Shown here: positions 14,555 through 21,739 of the stretch, one piece after another
Layout: each line of letters starts with the position of its first letter
Position numbering within the stretch: the first letter of the stretch is position 1
IMG/VR virus record: IMGVR_UViG_3300008113_000834
Coordinates: 1 to 21,739 of that record
Length of the DNA stretch: 21,739 nt
DNA from: a virus
Strand: one strand, 5' to 3'
Translations under genes and position numbers: made by a program
The notes under the pieces: model-generated
The model's database searches: none
What the model saw: only the letters and a program-made list of their open reading frames with translations
What the model was told of the DNA's origin: nothing

Positions 14555-17500
14555 ATGCTTAACTTCAATGTCGATCCATACTTTGACGATTTCGACCCGA
14601 GCAAGAACTTTCATCGGGTTTTATTTAAACCCGGTCGTGCCGTTCAAGCTAGAGAACTGACACAATCACAGACGATCCTACAAAATCAAATTACAAATTT
14701 TGCAGACCACTTTTTTAAACAGAATACACCCATTAAAGGTGGAAATGTTACAATTGATTTAAATGTAAATTCACTAAAATTAAATTCAACATATAATGAT
14801 AATGATATTGTTGCATCGGATTTTTTAAATCAAATTATTACAGATGATACAGGCTTGGTTGTCGCAAAAGTTATTGCAACGGAAGAAGCAACTTCTACTG
14901 AAGCACCGACACTTATTCTAACCTATTTTTCTGGTGGTCATTTTGCTAACAGTGCTAATATTTTTTCCACAAGTACCACATCAGTTGCACAAACAGTTAG
15001 TGCAGATGCCGATGGCCTTGCTTCTGTAGCATCAGTTTCGAACGGTATATTTTATATTGTAAGTGGATATAACTATTCGACAACACAAAATGATGACGGA
15101 ACATATAATAGATATTCTATTGGTAATTTCGTTGAAGTTTTACCTCAAACTATTATTCTAAACAAGTATAGTAATATACCAAATAATAGAATTGGTTTGG
15201 AAGTTTCGGAATATATCAGTGATTACGTAACCGATCCATCACTTTTAGATCCCGCTGTTGGTGCAACAAACTACCAAGCTCCGGGTGCAGATAGATATAC
15301 TGTATCGCTGACACTGACTTCTAAGGCACTGGAGTCAACAGGTGTTAATGACCAAAACTTTATTGAACTGGTTCGGGTAGACAATGGTATAATAGTTAAA
15401 CAAGTTTCAAGCACTGCGTACTCCGAAATTGATAAATATTTTGCAAAGCGTACATATGAAACTAACGGTGATTATATTGTAAAACCATTTACAATAACAC
15501 CTAGCGCAAACACAGATACAAATGGAGATGATAAGTATTTAATTACTATTGGCCCAGGTACAGCATATGTGCAAGGTTACCGTGTTGAAAACCAATCACA
15601 AATAACTATCAATGCAAACCGTTCAAGAACCACTGCAAACGTAAATAATAATATTTTGACTCCAGCATATGGAAATTATTTCTATGTGAACACTTTGCTT
15701 GGTGCAAACGGTCAAATTTTTGATGCAACCTCTATACAATCCGTGGATTTTCACGTTGGTGGTGTGGCTAATGCTAACGTGATTAGTCAAAACACATACA
15801 ATTCCACAGTTGCGGCTAGTGGCTTTATACGAAGCATTTCTTATAGTTCAAGTGGAACAGACTCGAACACACAGTCTTACATTTATAAGGCTTATGTTTC
15901 AGATTTGTCAACAAAAGTTTTATCAAGTAATGTTTCTTCCGCAACATCAAATACCGTAACACTATTCGATAATACAGACACGTTCAGTCGAAAAGATAAC
16001 GTATACAATGGTGTAGTTCTTTCTATTGATTCTGGAACAGGCATCGGACAAACAAGAACGATTACTGGTTATGTTGGCTCAACAAAAGTTGCTACTCTAG
16101 ATGTACCATTTAATATTATTCCAACATCATCATCTGTAGTATCTTTAAAATTTGCTGTAAAAGATATTGAATGTATGATTCGTGCGGGTACAGGCACAAG
16201 TTCCAACTTATCAATTTTTGGTACGGCAGCAATTGATAATCAAAGTAAAGTGAATCAGATAAGTACAGGAAATACAAATCTAATAGATGCAGATGAGCCA
16301 CAACTCATCTTCCCATTGGGTTTGAATTATGTTTCTTCTGTGTCGGATACTTCTTATACATCATTGAAGATTCACAGAGGTATAACATCAACGTCTTCTG
16401 GTGGTGGTTCAGTTATCACATTAACAACAGGAACATCTGTTGTTAATTACATTCGTTCAGGTGCGGCCGAAGCGGCAGATTCAATCAAACAAAACTTTTT
16501 AGTTATTGTTCGAGATCCATTATCAAGCGGTCTAACGAAAGGTAGTATCGTTGACTTCACGAATACTCCAACTAGAACGGTTGTGGTAAGCTCAGATAAA
16601 CAGACCGCAACATTGACTGCTACAGATTTGGGTCCTTTCACGGCCGACATTTATGTAAAAGTTTCAATAGTCGATGCAGATAATACAAGTATTGTACTTA
16701 AACAAAAAACCCTTGTTACAGCAAACACAACAGCTTTGGGTATCTCAGGTGCAACAGGCACTGTAGGAAACACATTGATTGATTTGACAAAAGGTCAGAT
16801 TTATATAAATTCAAACACAGCCGTGAATGGTTATGGCACTGCACAAAATTTATATGTAGCTGACGTTAAGAAAATTGTAAAAATTATTGACACGAAAGGT
16901 GCAACACCTACATTGTCAATGTTAACAAATACAATTTATGATGTTACAAGTAACTATACATTTAATAATGGTCAAAAAGATAGTTATTATGGACATGCCT
17001 CGATTTCATTGAAAGCTGGTGCTCCGAAACCAACAAGACTTTGGATTTTATTCGATCACTACCAAACATCTGGTGGAGATGGATATTATAGCAAAGAGTC
17101 TTATATTAATGAGGGCTTTGCTGATATACCTTCTCACACTACCGCAGACGGTACAACATACAATTTGAGGGATTGTATAGATTTCCGACCAATTGTTAAG
17201 AATGCACAAGCTGCTTTTGAATACCGTTATAGCGTTACACCAAACTCAAGCAACTGGTATGGTTCATTGTTGCCGCAAGACTTATCAAATTTCACAAATG
17301 ATTATTCATATTATCTTGCAAGAACCGACCTATTGTTATTGACTAGAGAGTCCACATTTTCTATAATTGAGGGTACACCGGCAATAAATGCAGTTGAACC
17401 TACCACACCAACGTCCGGTTTAGTTCTGGCTAAAATGTATCTCGACCCATATACTGCATATGTTCCAGGTGAAGTGGCCGGCGTCATACCGAATCTATCA

Positions 17501-19621
17501 TTGAAACCGGTTCCACATAAAAACTGGCAAATGAAAGACATTTCTAATATTCAAGATAGATTAAATAATCTGGAATATTACACATCTCTAAATTTGTTGG
17601 AACAATCAGCAACAAACCTACAAATTCAAGACAGTGAAGGATTGAATAGATTTAAAAATGGTATTCTCGTTGACGATTTTTCATCGTTCTCAGTAGCAGA
17701 TACATTTAATAATGACTATAAAGCATCTATTGATACAACAAGAAACATACTTGCACCAGCAATTTTTGTTACCAATTATCAATTGCAAAACAGTGTAACA
17801 CTCGATGCTATCAATTATGGAAACTTATCTGATGCCGCACAAACAAGTATAGGTATCAAACTAAACAAGTATGGTAAGTCCAATATTATTACATTGCCTT
17901 TTGCTGAAGAAGCCATGATTGTTCAAAAATTGGCAAGTAGAGATGTGGATGTAAACGCCTTTTCTGTTAGAAACACAGAAGGATATATGAATTTAACTCC
18001 ACCGATGGACAACTGGGTGGATACTGAAGTGGAACCATCTTTGTTATTTGTTGATCCGACATTGAGAACATTTAAAGCCACAACAACCGGTGAAACAAAT
18101 CTGTTGAATGTTGGAAATTGGCAATATATTCCAGGATCATACTATAATTACAACAACACAACATCCAGCACTTCAGGTTATGTTACCAATTATACAACAA
18201 CAAACTATACGGGTATAGATTACACCAGAAAATTGTATTATGGTAATTACACTGAAGCGTCTTCACAAAAAGGTAACTATGTAACCAACGTGAACTTGCA
18301 ACCGTATATTCGTTCACAACAAATACAATTTAGTGCAACAAATTTATTGGTTAATACTACATTAAATGCCTTCTTTGATAACAAACGTGTAACTCGTTTA
18401 ATTAGAAAAGCAAACATTGTTGAATTGACAAACGTTTCAGGTACCTTTAAAGTTGGTGATGCTATTGGTTACATATCTAGTGGCTCTTTCGTCTATACAG
18501 GTAAAGTTTTAGATGTATATAAAAATGGAACAAACACTCGACTATATGTGATCGATGATAATGCTGCAACAGGGTATGGTCCAGGTACAGTTGTCGCAGC
18601 ATCATTTAATTCGACAGGATCATCATATACTTCATTGGCCACAGGAACACTATCAACACAAACACACTATGCGGGAATACTACCTTCAACAGGAAGTTCA
18701 ACATCAAGTGTGACACTGAATGTGAAAGCGTCTTCAACTAATAGCTATTATGTTGGTATGCCATTCTATATTGTTGGTGGAAGCACAACGGGTATAACTT
18801 CAATCGGTAAAGGCCTTGGTGCATATATCGGTACATACAACGGTTCAACAAAAGTTGCTACACTTGTCGATAAAGATGGAAATCCATTTACAATATCACA
18901 TACTGCCGGTGATGTTTATTCTATAGGCAACATACAATCGAATGAAATTGGTAATGTATCTGGTGTGTTCTATGTGTATGGTGGTTACTTCCAAACAGGT
19001 GAAAGAATCTTCAGATTGGATAATAGGATTATAACACAAACTGCAACAGAGTTCATTTATTCAAATGGCACTGAAACAACATATAGTGAAGCAAAATTTG
19101 TTGCACAGGGTTTAACACAGAAAACTCAAGAGTTGGAATTCTCATCATCATTTGATTCCGCATCGAAGGTAACTTATGTCAATGATGCATTGCAGGTTCG
19201 AAACCAATACATATCAAACCAATGGGTTGTAGATAATACTCCTCAAAGTAGTGGTTGCTGTGTGGTTGCAACAGCACTTCAGGATACTGGAGTATGGACA
19301 ACAGAACGTAAAGATATGTTGGTTGAATGGTGTGAGAAATATTTACACGATAAAATGCTTGGTGAATGTTTCCGCCGTGGCTATCAAGTTGTTGCATCAA
19401 AAGCTGGTGTGCCGTTGCTTAAGAGCCAAAATCCTATTGCAAAAGCTGTGTCTAAATACTATGTCTGGTCTTGGAACAACGGAACTAATATGGTAATGGG
19501 TAGGAAATTTAATCCACTATCAATACCAAATAGCGCATTCTGGATTACAGTATTCATGGCAGTTGGTGCAGTTGTGACCAAAAACTTTGCAGATAAAACT
19601 TGGAAAAAATTGTATAATTAA
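14555..19621 (+). CDS. Large DUF4815-type baseplate/tail protein with Cys-rich C-terminal module (1688 aa)
   Basis: The N-terminus (YFDDFDPSKNFHRVLFKPGR, then AVQARELTQSQTILQNQI, residues 9-46) is the hallmark of DUF4815, a family of large tail proteins in aquatic T4-like phages. Other family blocks are YTFNNGQKDSYYGHASISLK with GAPKPTRLWILFDHY and YNLRDCIDFRP (about 800-880), and YIRSQQIQFSATNLLVNTTL with AFFDNKRVTRLIR (about 1251-1286). Function is inferred as a peripheral baseplate or short-fibre component, taking the place where T4 has gp9-gp12. Residues 1568-1688 are a distinct module: GCCVVATAL, an amphipathic helix with WCEKYL, then CFRRGYQVVASKAGVPLLKS, YYVWSWNNG, and a hydrophobic segment FWITVFMAVGAVV (about 1662-1674). 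AAAGGA precedes the start, nine bases after gp8. Confidence 0.85.
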   Translation: MLNFNVDPYFDDFDPSKNFHRVLFKPGRAVQARELTQSQTILQNQITNFADHFFKQNTPIKGGNVTIDLNVNSLKLNSTYNDNDIVASDFLNQIITDDTGLVVAKVIATEEATSTEAPTLILTYFSGGHFANSANIFSTSTTSVAQTVSADADGLASVASVSNGIFYIVSGYNYSTTQNDDGTYNRYSIGNFVEVLPQTIILNKYSNIPNNRIGLEVSEYISDYVTDPSLLDPAVGATNYQAPGADRYTVSLTLTSKALESTGVNDQNFIELVRVDNGIIVKQVSSTAYSEIDKYFAKRTYETNGDYIVKPFTITPSANTDTNGDDKYLITIGPGTAYVQGYRVENQSQITINANRSRTTANVNNNILTPAYGNYFYVNTLLGANGQIFDATSIQSVDFHVGGVANANVISQNTYNSTVAASGFIRSISYSSSGTDSNTQSYIYKAYVSDLSTKVLSSNVSSATSNTVTLFDNTDTFSRKDNVYNGVVLSIDSGTGIGQTRTITGYVGSTKVATLDVPFNIIPTSSSVVSLKFAVKDIECMIRAGTGTSSNLSIFGTAAIDNQSKVNQISTGNTNLIDADEPQLIFPLGLNYVSSVSDTSYTSLKIHRGITSTSSGGGSVITLTTGTSVVNYIRSGAAEAADSIKQNFLVIVRDPLSSGLTKGSIVDFTNTPTRTVVVSSDKQTATLTATDLGPFTADIYVKVSIVDADNTSIVLKQKTLVTANTTALGISGATGTVGNTLIDLTKGQIYINSNTAVNGYGTAQNLYVADVKKIVKIIDTKGATPTLSMLTNTIYDVTSNYTFNNGQKDSYYGHASISLKAGAPKPTRLWILFDHYQTSGGDGYYSKESYINEGFADIPSHTTADGTTYNLRDCIDFRPIVKNAQAAFEYRYSVTPNSSNWYGSLLPQDLSNFTNDYSYYLARTDLLLLTRESTFSIIEGTPAINAVEPTTPTSGLVLAKMYLDPYTAYVPGEVAGVIPNLSLKPVPHKNWQMKDISNIQDRLNNLEYYTSLNLLEQSATNLQIQDSEGLNRFKNGILVDDFSSFSVADTFNNDYKASIDTTRNILAPAIFVTNYQLQNSVTLDAINYGNLSDAAQTSIGIKLNKYGKSNIITLPFAEEAMIVQKLASRDVDVNAFSVRNTEGYMNLTPPMDNWVDTEVEPSLLFVDPTLRTFKATTTGETNLLNVGNWQYIPGSYYNYNNTTSSTSGYVTNYTTTNYTGIDYTRKLYYGNYTEASSQKGNYVTNVNLQPYIRSQQIQFSATNLLVNTTLNAFFDNKRVTRLIRKANIVELTNVSGTFKVGDAIGYISSGSFVYTGKVLDVYKNGTNTRLYVIDDNAATGYGPGTVVAASFNSTGSSYTSLATGTLSTQTHYAGILPSTGSSTSSVTLNVKASSTNSYYVGMPFYIVGGSTTGITSIGKGLGAYIGTYNGSTKVATLVDKDGNPFTISHTAGDVYSIGNIQSNEIGNVSGVFYVYGGYFQTGERIFRLDNRIITQTATEFIYSNGTETTYSEAKFVAQGLTQKTQELEFSSSFDSASKVTYVNDALQVRNQYISNQWVVDNTPQSSGCCVVATALQDTGVWTTERKDMLVEWCEKYLHDKMLGECFRRGYQVVASKAGVPLLKSQNPIAKAVSKYYVWSWNNGTNMVMGRKFNPLSIPNSAFWITVFMAVGAVVTKNFADKTWKKLYN

Positions 19622-19623
19622 TT

Positions 19624-20040
19624 ATGGGAATTTCAGTAGCTGATTACTTTGCACAAAAAGAAGCATGTTCAGATTGCTTAGAACATGGTGACGAAGAACA
19701 TTGCGTCACAACATTACTAAGCCGTGCGGAAAATTGCTTCTTTTATAATGCAACACATATGAATATAGGTGATTATTCTGAAGAAGACCGAGAAATTGTT
19801 AGAAATATGAGAAACAATTTATCAGAAGAAGAACTTGTTGAGTATTATGTTCGAGGTGAAAATATCATTGAACATATGAAATTGTTTGAGAAACCACATT
19901 ATGAACAATATGCAATTATTACTAGAATTGATTTCAATCACTTACAAAAGATTGTAAGAGAAGTCAAAAACAATAACAAAGAAAAAGTTTTTAGCATGGT
20001 AACATACATGCTAGACGAAATAGAAAAAGAATATTCATAA
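19624..20040 (+). CDS. Small acidic protein with four spaced cysteines (138 aa), unknown
   Basis: I do not recognise this protein. The N-terminal 40 residues have Cys15, Cys18, Cys27 and Cys38 (C-x2-C-x8-C-x10-C) with His21 and His26 between, which could bind a metal. The rest is a strongly charged helical stretch (EEDREIVRNMRNNLSEEELV, then VREVKNNNKEKVF and DEIEKEYS), quite unlike the Thr/Asn/Gly-rich structural proteins around it. It begins two bases after the stop of the 1688-aa gene without a visible Shine-Dalgarno, so its translation is probably coupled. Its composition and position suggest an assembly chaperone or a partner of one of the flanking proteins rather than a virion shell component. 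This is inference. Confidence 0.8.
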   Translation: MGISVADYFAQKEACSDCLEHGDEEHCVTTLLSRAENCFFYNATHMNIGDYSEEDREIVRNMRNNLSEEELVEYYVRGENIIEHMKLFEKPHYEQYAIITRIDFNHLQKIVREVKNNNKEKVFSMVTYMLDEIEKEYS

Positions 20041-20049
20041 GGAATATAA

Positions 20050-21705
20050 ATGGCCATTACCGTACTTGATCCTGTTGCACAGACATTCATTATTGATAAG
20101 GATTCTTTCCCAGAGGGAGCATTCTTGAGTTCAATTCGTCTATTTTTTAGAAGCAAACCCTCAAACAATGTTCCAATTAAGTTGAGCATTGTACCCACGG
20201 TCAATGGTTTTCCCTCAGGTAATCCGTTAGACTACTCACAGGTTACATTGTATCCGAATGATGTAAAGGTATCTGAAAGTCCACAGTATGTTGACTCTAC
20301 GACATATACAAATTTCACATTCCCTGTACCAGTTTTTATTAGGCCTGATGCGTTGTATGCAATGATTATTCAGAGCAATGCTTCTGGGTATAAACTATGG
20401 ACGGCAGCACAGAATGATATACCATTGGCATCTTCGGTAAAAGAACTTCCAACAGATGCAACACCAACATCTTTGACAAAGATATCAAAGTCACCTTATG
20501 TTGGTTCATTCTTTGAATCGCAGAACGGTATTACTTATACTGCGGATCAAACAAAAGATTTGATGTTTGTTATTAATAGATGTAGTTTTAGCACAACAGC
20601 AAATCCAAGTTTAGATTTTGTTGTTCCAGCTGGACTACAACAAAGAAAATATATAGAACAAACTTTCACAAAGCAAACAGCAAATGTTACGTATGATGAG
20701 TTGAACATTTCAACCACACATTTTGTACCAACAAGTACAAACATTAATTATTCATATATTTCAACTTTAAATTCTGATGGTTCATCTACTGGAGCACTTA
20801 ATGTTACTCCAGGTGAATTAGGCACTCCATTATCACAGAACATTAAATTGAATGATAACAGAGGTTTAAGAGTTCTTGTTGCAAATTCAAATACATCATT
20901 CATTTTGAATGCTACACTGCAAACAAGTGATAATAGAATGTCACCAATACTCTCTGATGACGGTCTTTCACTTTACACCGTGAAATATAATATCAACAAC
21001 TTAGGTTTATCAAACACCGATTTCTCAATAATCAGTGGTGGAACAGGATATTTGGGTGGCGCCAGTGGCGATCTTGTAGGTAATGTTACAATATCTGCAC
21101 CAAATGAAGTTGGAGGTGAGCAAGCATATGTTACAGCTAATGTAACTTCCGGTAACATCACTTCAATATACGTAACAACTGAAGGTTCTGGTTATAGCAA
21201 GACACCAACAATTACAATCTCTGCGGCAAACACAACTTCTGCACAACTTGCGGTTACTGGAGAAACATCAACAAGCGGTGGAAATGCAAAAGCAAGATAC
21301 CTGACTTATCCTGTAACGCTTGCACAAAATAGTGACTCAGGTGACCTCCGTGTTTTCCTTACTTCTTACAGACCAACAAATACAAACATATATGTTTATT
21401 ATAAATTGTTGTCAAGAGAAGATACACAAACGTTCGAACAGAGTGATTGGCAATTAATGACCATCACTAATAATTCTACCAAATATTCCAGAAATGAAAC
21501 GGAATTATATGAATTTGAATTTGCTCCTGGAATTAATGGAGTAGAAGATAATTTTGTTTCTTATATAAGTAAAGCATCTGGCTATACATATAACTATTTT
21601 TACAAATATGCTATCAAAGTTATAATGACCACGACAGATTCAACGATTTCACCTTATTTAACCGACATAAGAGTTCTTGCATTACCACCAGGTAGCAGTC
21701 TATGA
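20050..21705 (+). CDS. DPVAQTF-type tail protein (551 aa), separate counterpart of DUF4815 C-terminal part
   Basis: Residues 5-40 (VLDPVAQTFIIDKDSFPEGA and FLSSIRLFFRSK) begin a beta-sandwich-like domain, continuing with PIKLSIVPTVNGFPSGNPL and the FTFPVPVFIRPDALYAMIIQ strand pair. SFFESQNGITYTADQTKDLM follows. In cyanophage-type proteins, as I recall them, this domain is often the C-terminal part of the large DUF4815 polypeptide. A Gly-Tyr module occupies about residues 324-410. The end has TSYRPTNTNIYVYYKLLSRE and FYKYAIKVIMTTTDS, also typical of that family. The gene has a good AAGGA site nine bases after the 138-aa gene and overlaps the next gene by ATGA. A peripheral baseplate role is inferred. 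Confidence 0.75.
   Translation: MAITVLDPVAQTFIIDKDSFPEGAFLSSIRLFFRSKPSNNVPIKLSIVPTVNGFPSGNPLDYSQVTLYPNDVKVSESPQYVDSTTYTNFTFPVPVFIRPDALYAMIIQSNASGYKLWTAAQNDIPLASSVKELPTDATPTSLTKISKSPYVGSFFESQNGITYTADQTKDLMFVINRCSFSTTANPSLDFVVPAGLQQRKYIEQTFTKQTANVTYDELNISTTHFVPTSTNINYSYISTLNSDGSSTGALNVTPGELGTPLSQNIKLNDNRGLRVLVANSNTSFILNATLQTSDNRMSPILSDDGLSLYTVKYNINNLGLSNTDFSIISGGTGYLGGASGDLVGNVTISAPNEVGGEQAYVTANVTSGNITSIYVTTEGSGYSKTPTITISAANTTSAQLAVTGETSTSGGNAKARYLTYPVTLAQNSDSGDLRVFLTSYRPTNTNIYVYYKLLSREDTQTFEQSDWQLMTITNNSTKYSRNETELYEFEFAPGINGVEDNFVSYISKASGYTYNYFYKYAIKVIMTTTDSTISPYLTDIRVLALPPGSSL
21019..21280 (+). repeat. GxGY beta-module in 551-aa protein
   Basis: Residues 324-410 read DFSIISGGTGYLGGASGDLV, then NVTISAPNEVGGEQAYVTAN, then ITSIYVTTEGSGYSKTPTIT, followed by an Ala/Thr-rich stretch. 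The second half is nearly the consensus of the unit seen in gp6 (GFGYTKTPTVTI against GSGYSKTPTITI). Confidence 0.7.
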
Positions 21706-21739
21706 AGAACCTTCCGGAAACAATAAAAGTTGAAGGTAC
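21702..21739 (+). CDS. Start of next gene (truncated by window end)
   Basis: An ATG at 21702 overlaps the preceding stop (ATGA) and opens MKNLPETIKVEG before the window ends. The ATGA junction matches the coupling style of other genes in this cluster, and a purine-rich AGG lies 12-14 bases upstream. Only 12 full codons are visible, so the product cannot be named. Confidence 0.6.
   Translation, partial: MKNLPETIKVEG

Noticed and set aside
20045-20052. TATAAATG resembling a late promoter at the start of the 551-aa gene
   Set aside because: It includes the ATG itself and follows a normal AAGGA site; it fits an AT-rich Shine-Dalgarno spacer better than a promoter.

Overview
This window is part of the late structural region of a T4-superfamily, contractile-tailed bacteriophage. 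The DNA is clearly AT-rich, nearly all of it is coding, and genes are separated by a few bases or overlap by ATGA/TAATG. A perfect T4-type late promoter (TATAAATA) lies at the left end. Recognisable baseplate proteins are gp48, gp53, gp27-like hub, gp5-like hub/spike, gp25, gp6, gp7-like and gp8. The large DUF4815-type protein and the Gly-Tyr/Pro-Thr-Val beta-modules resemble marine and freshwater relatives (cyanomyovirus- or pelagimyovirus-like phages) more than coliphage T4. The host cannot be read from the sequence. No tRNA, IS element, integrase, CRISPR array or host gene is visible.

Layout. (a) 1-84, minus strand: the first 28 codons of a gp4-type head-completion protein, divergent from everything else. 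(b) 85-123: short divergent control region with the late promoter. (c) 124-6181, plus strand: tube cap gp48, wedge gp53, hub gp27-like, hub gp5-like OB/helical protein without lysozyme, a separate beta-helical spike ending in an HxH tip, and an unknown 259-aa protein. (d) 6182-6276: the longest gap (95 bp), holding a weak hairpin and a GATAAATA late-promoter-like box. (e) 6277-14545: wedge gp25, gp6, a remodelled gp7, a fibre-like 526-aa protein and gp8. (f) 14555-21705: a 1688-aa DUF4815-type protein with an unusual cysteine-rich C-terminal module, a small cysteine-containing protein, and a 551-aa DPVAQTF-type protein. (g) 21702-end: the start of another gene.

Together the genes encode the central hub and spike, the tube cap, the six-fold wedge and the peripheral attachment structures. 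The points most worth following are: gp5 split in two and without its lysozyme; one beta-rich Gly-Tyr module placed in four otherwise unrelated baseplate proteins; a gp7 reduced to its conserved core with a roughly 500-600-residue insertion; and a DUF4815/DPVAQTF unit apparently split around a small cysteine-bearing gene. No wholly new system such as defence, regulation or mobility is evident. The novelty is in the architecture of the baseplate.
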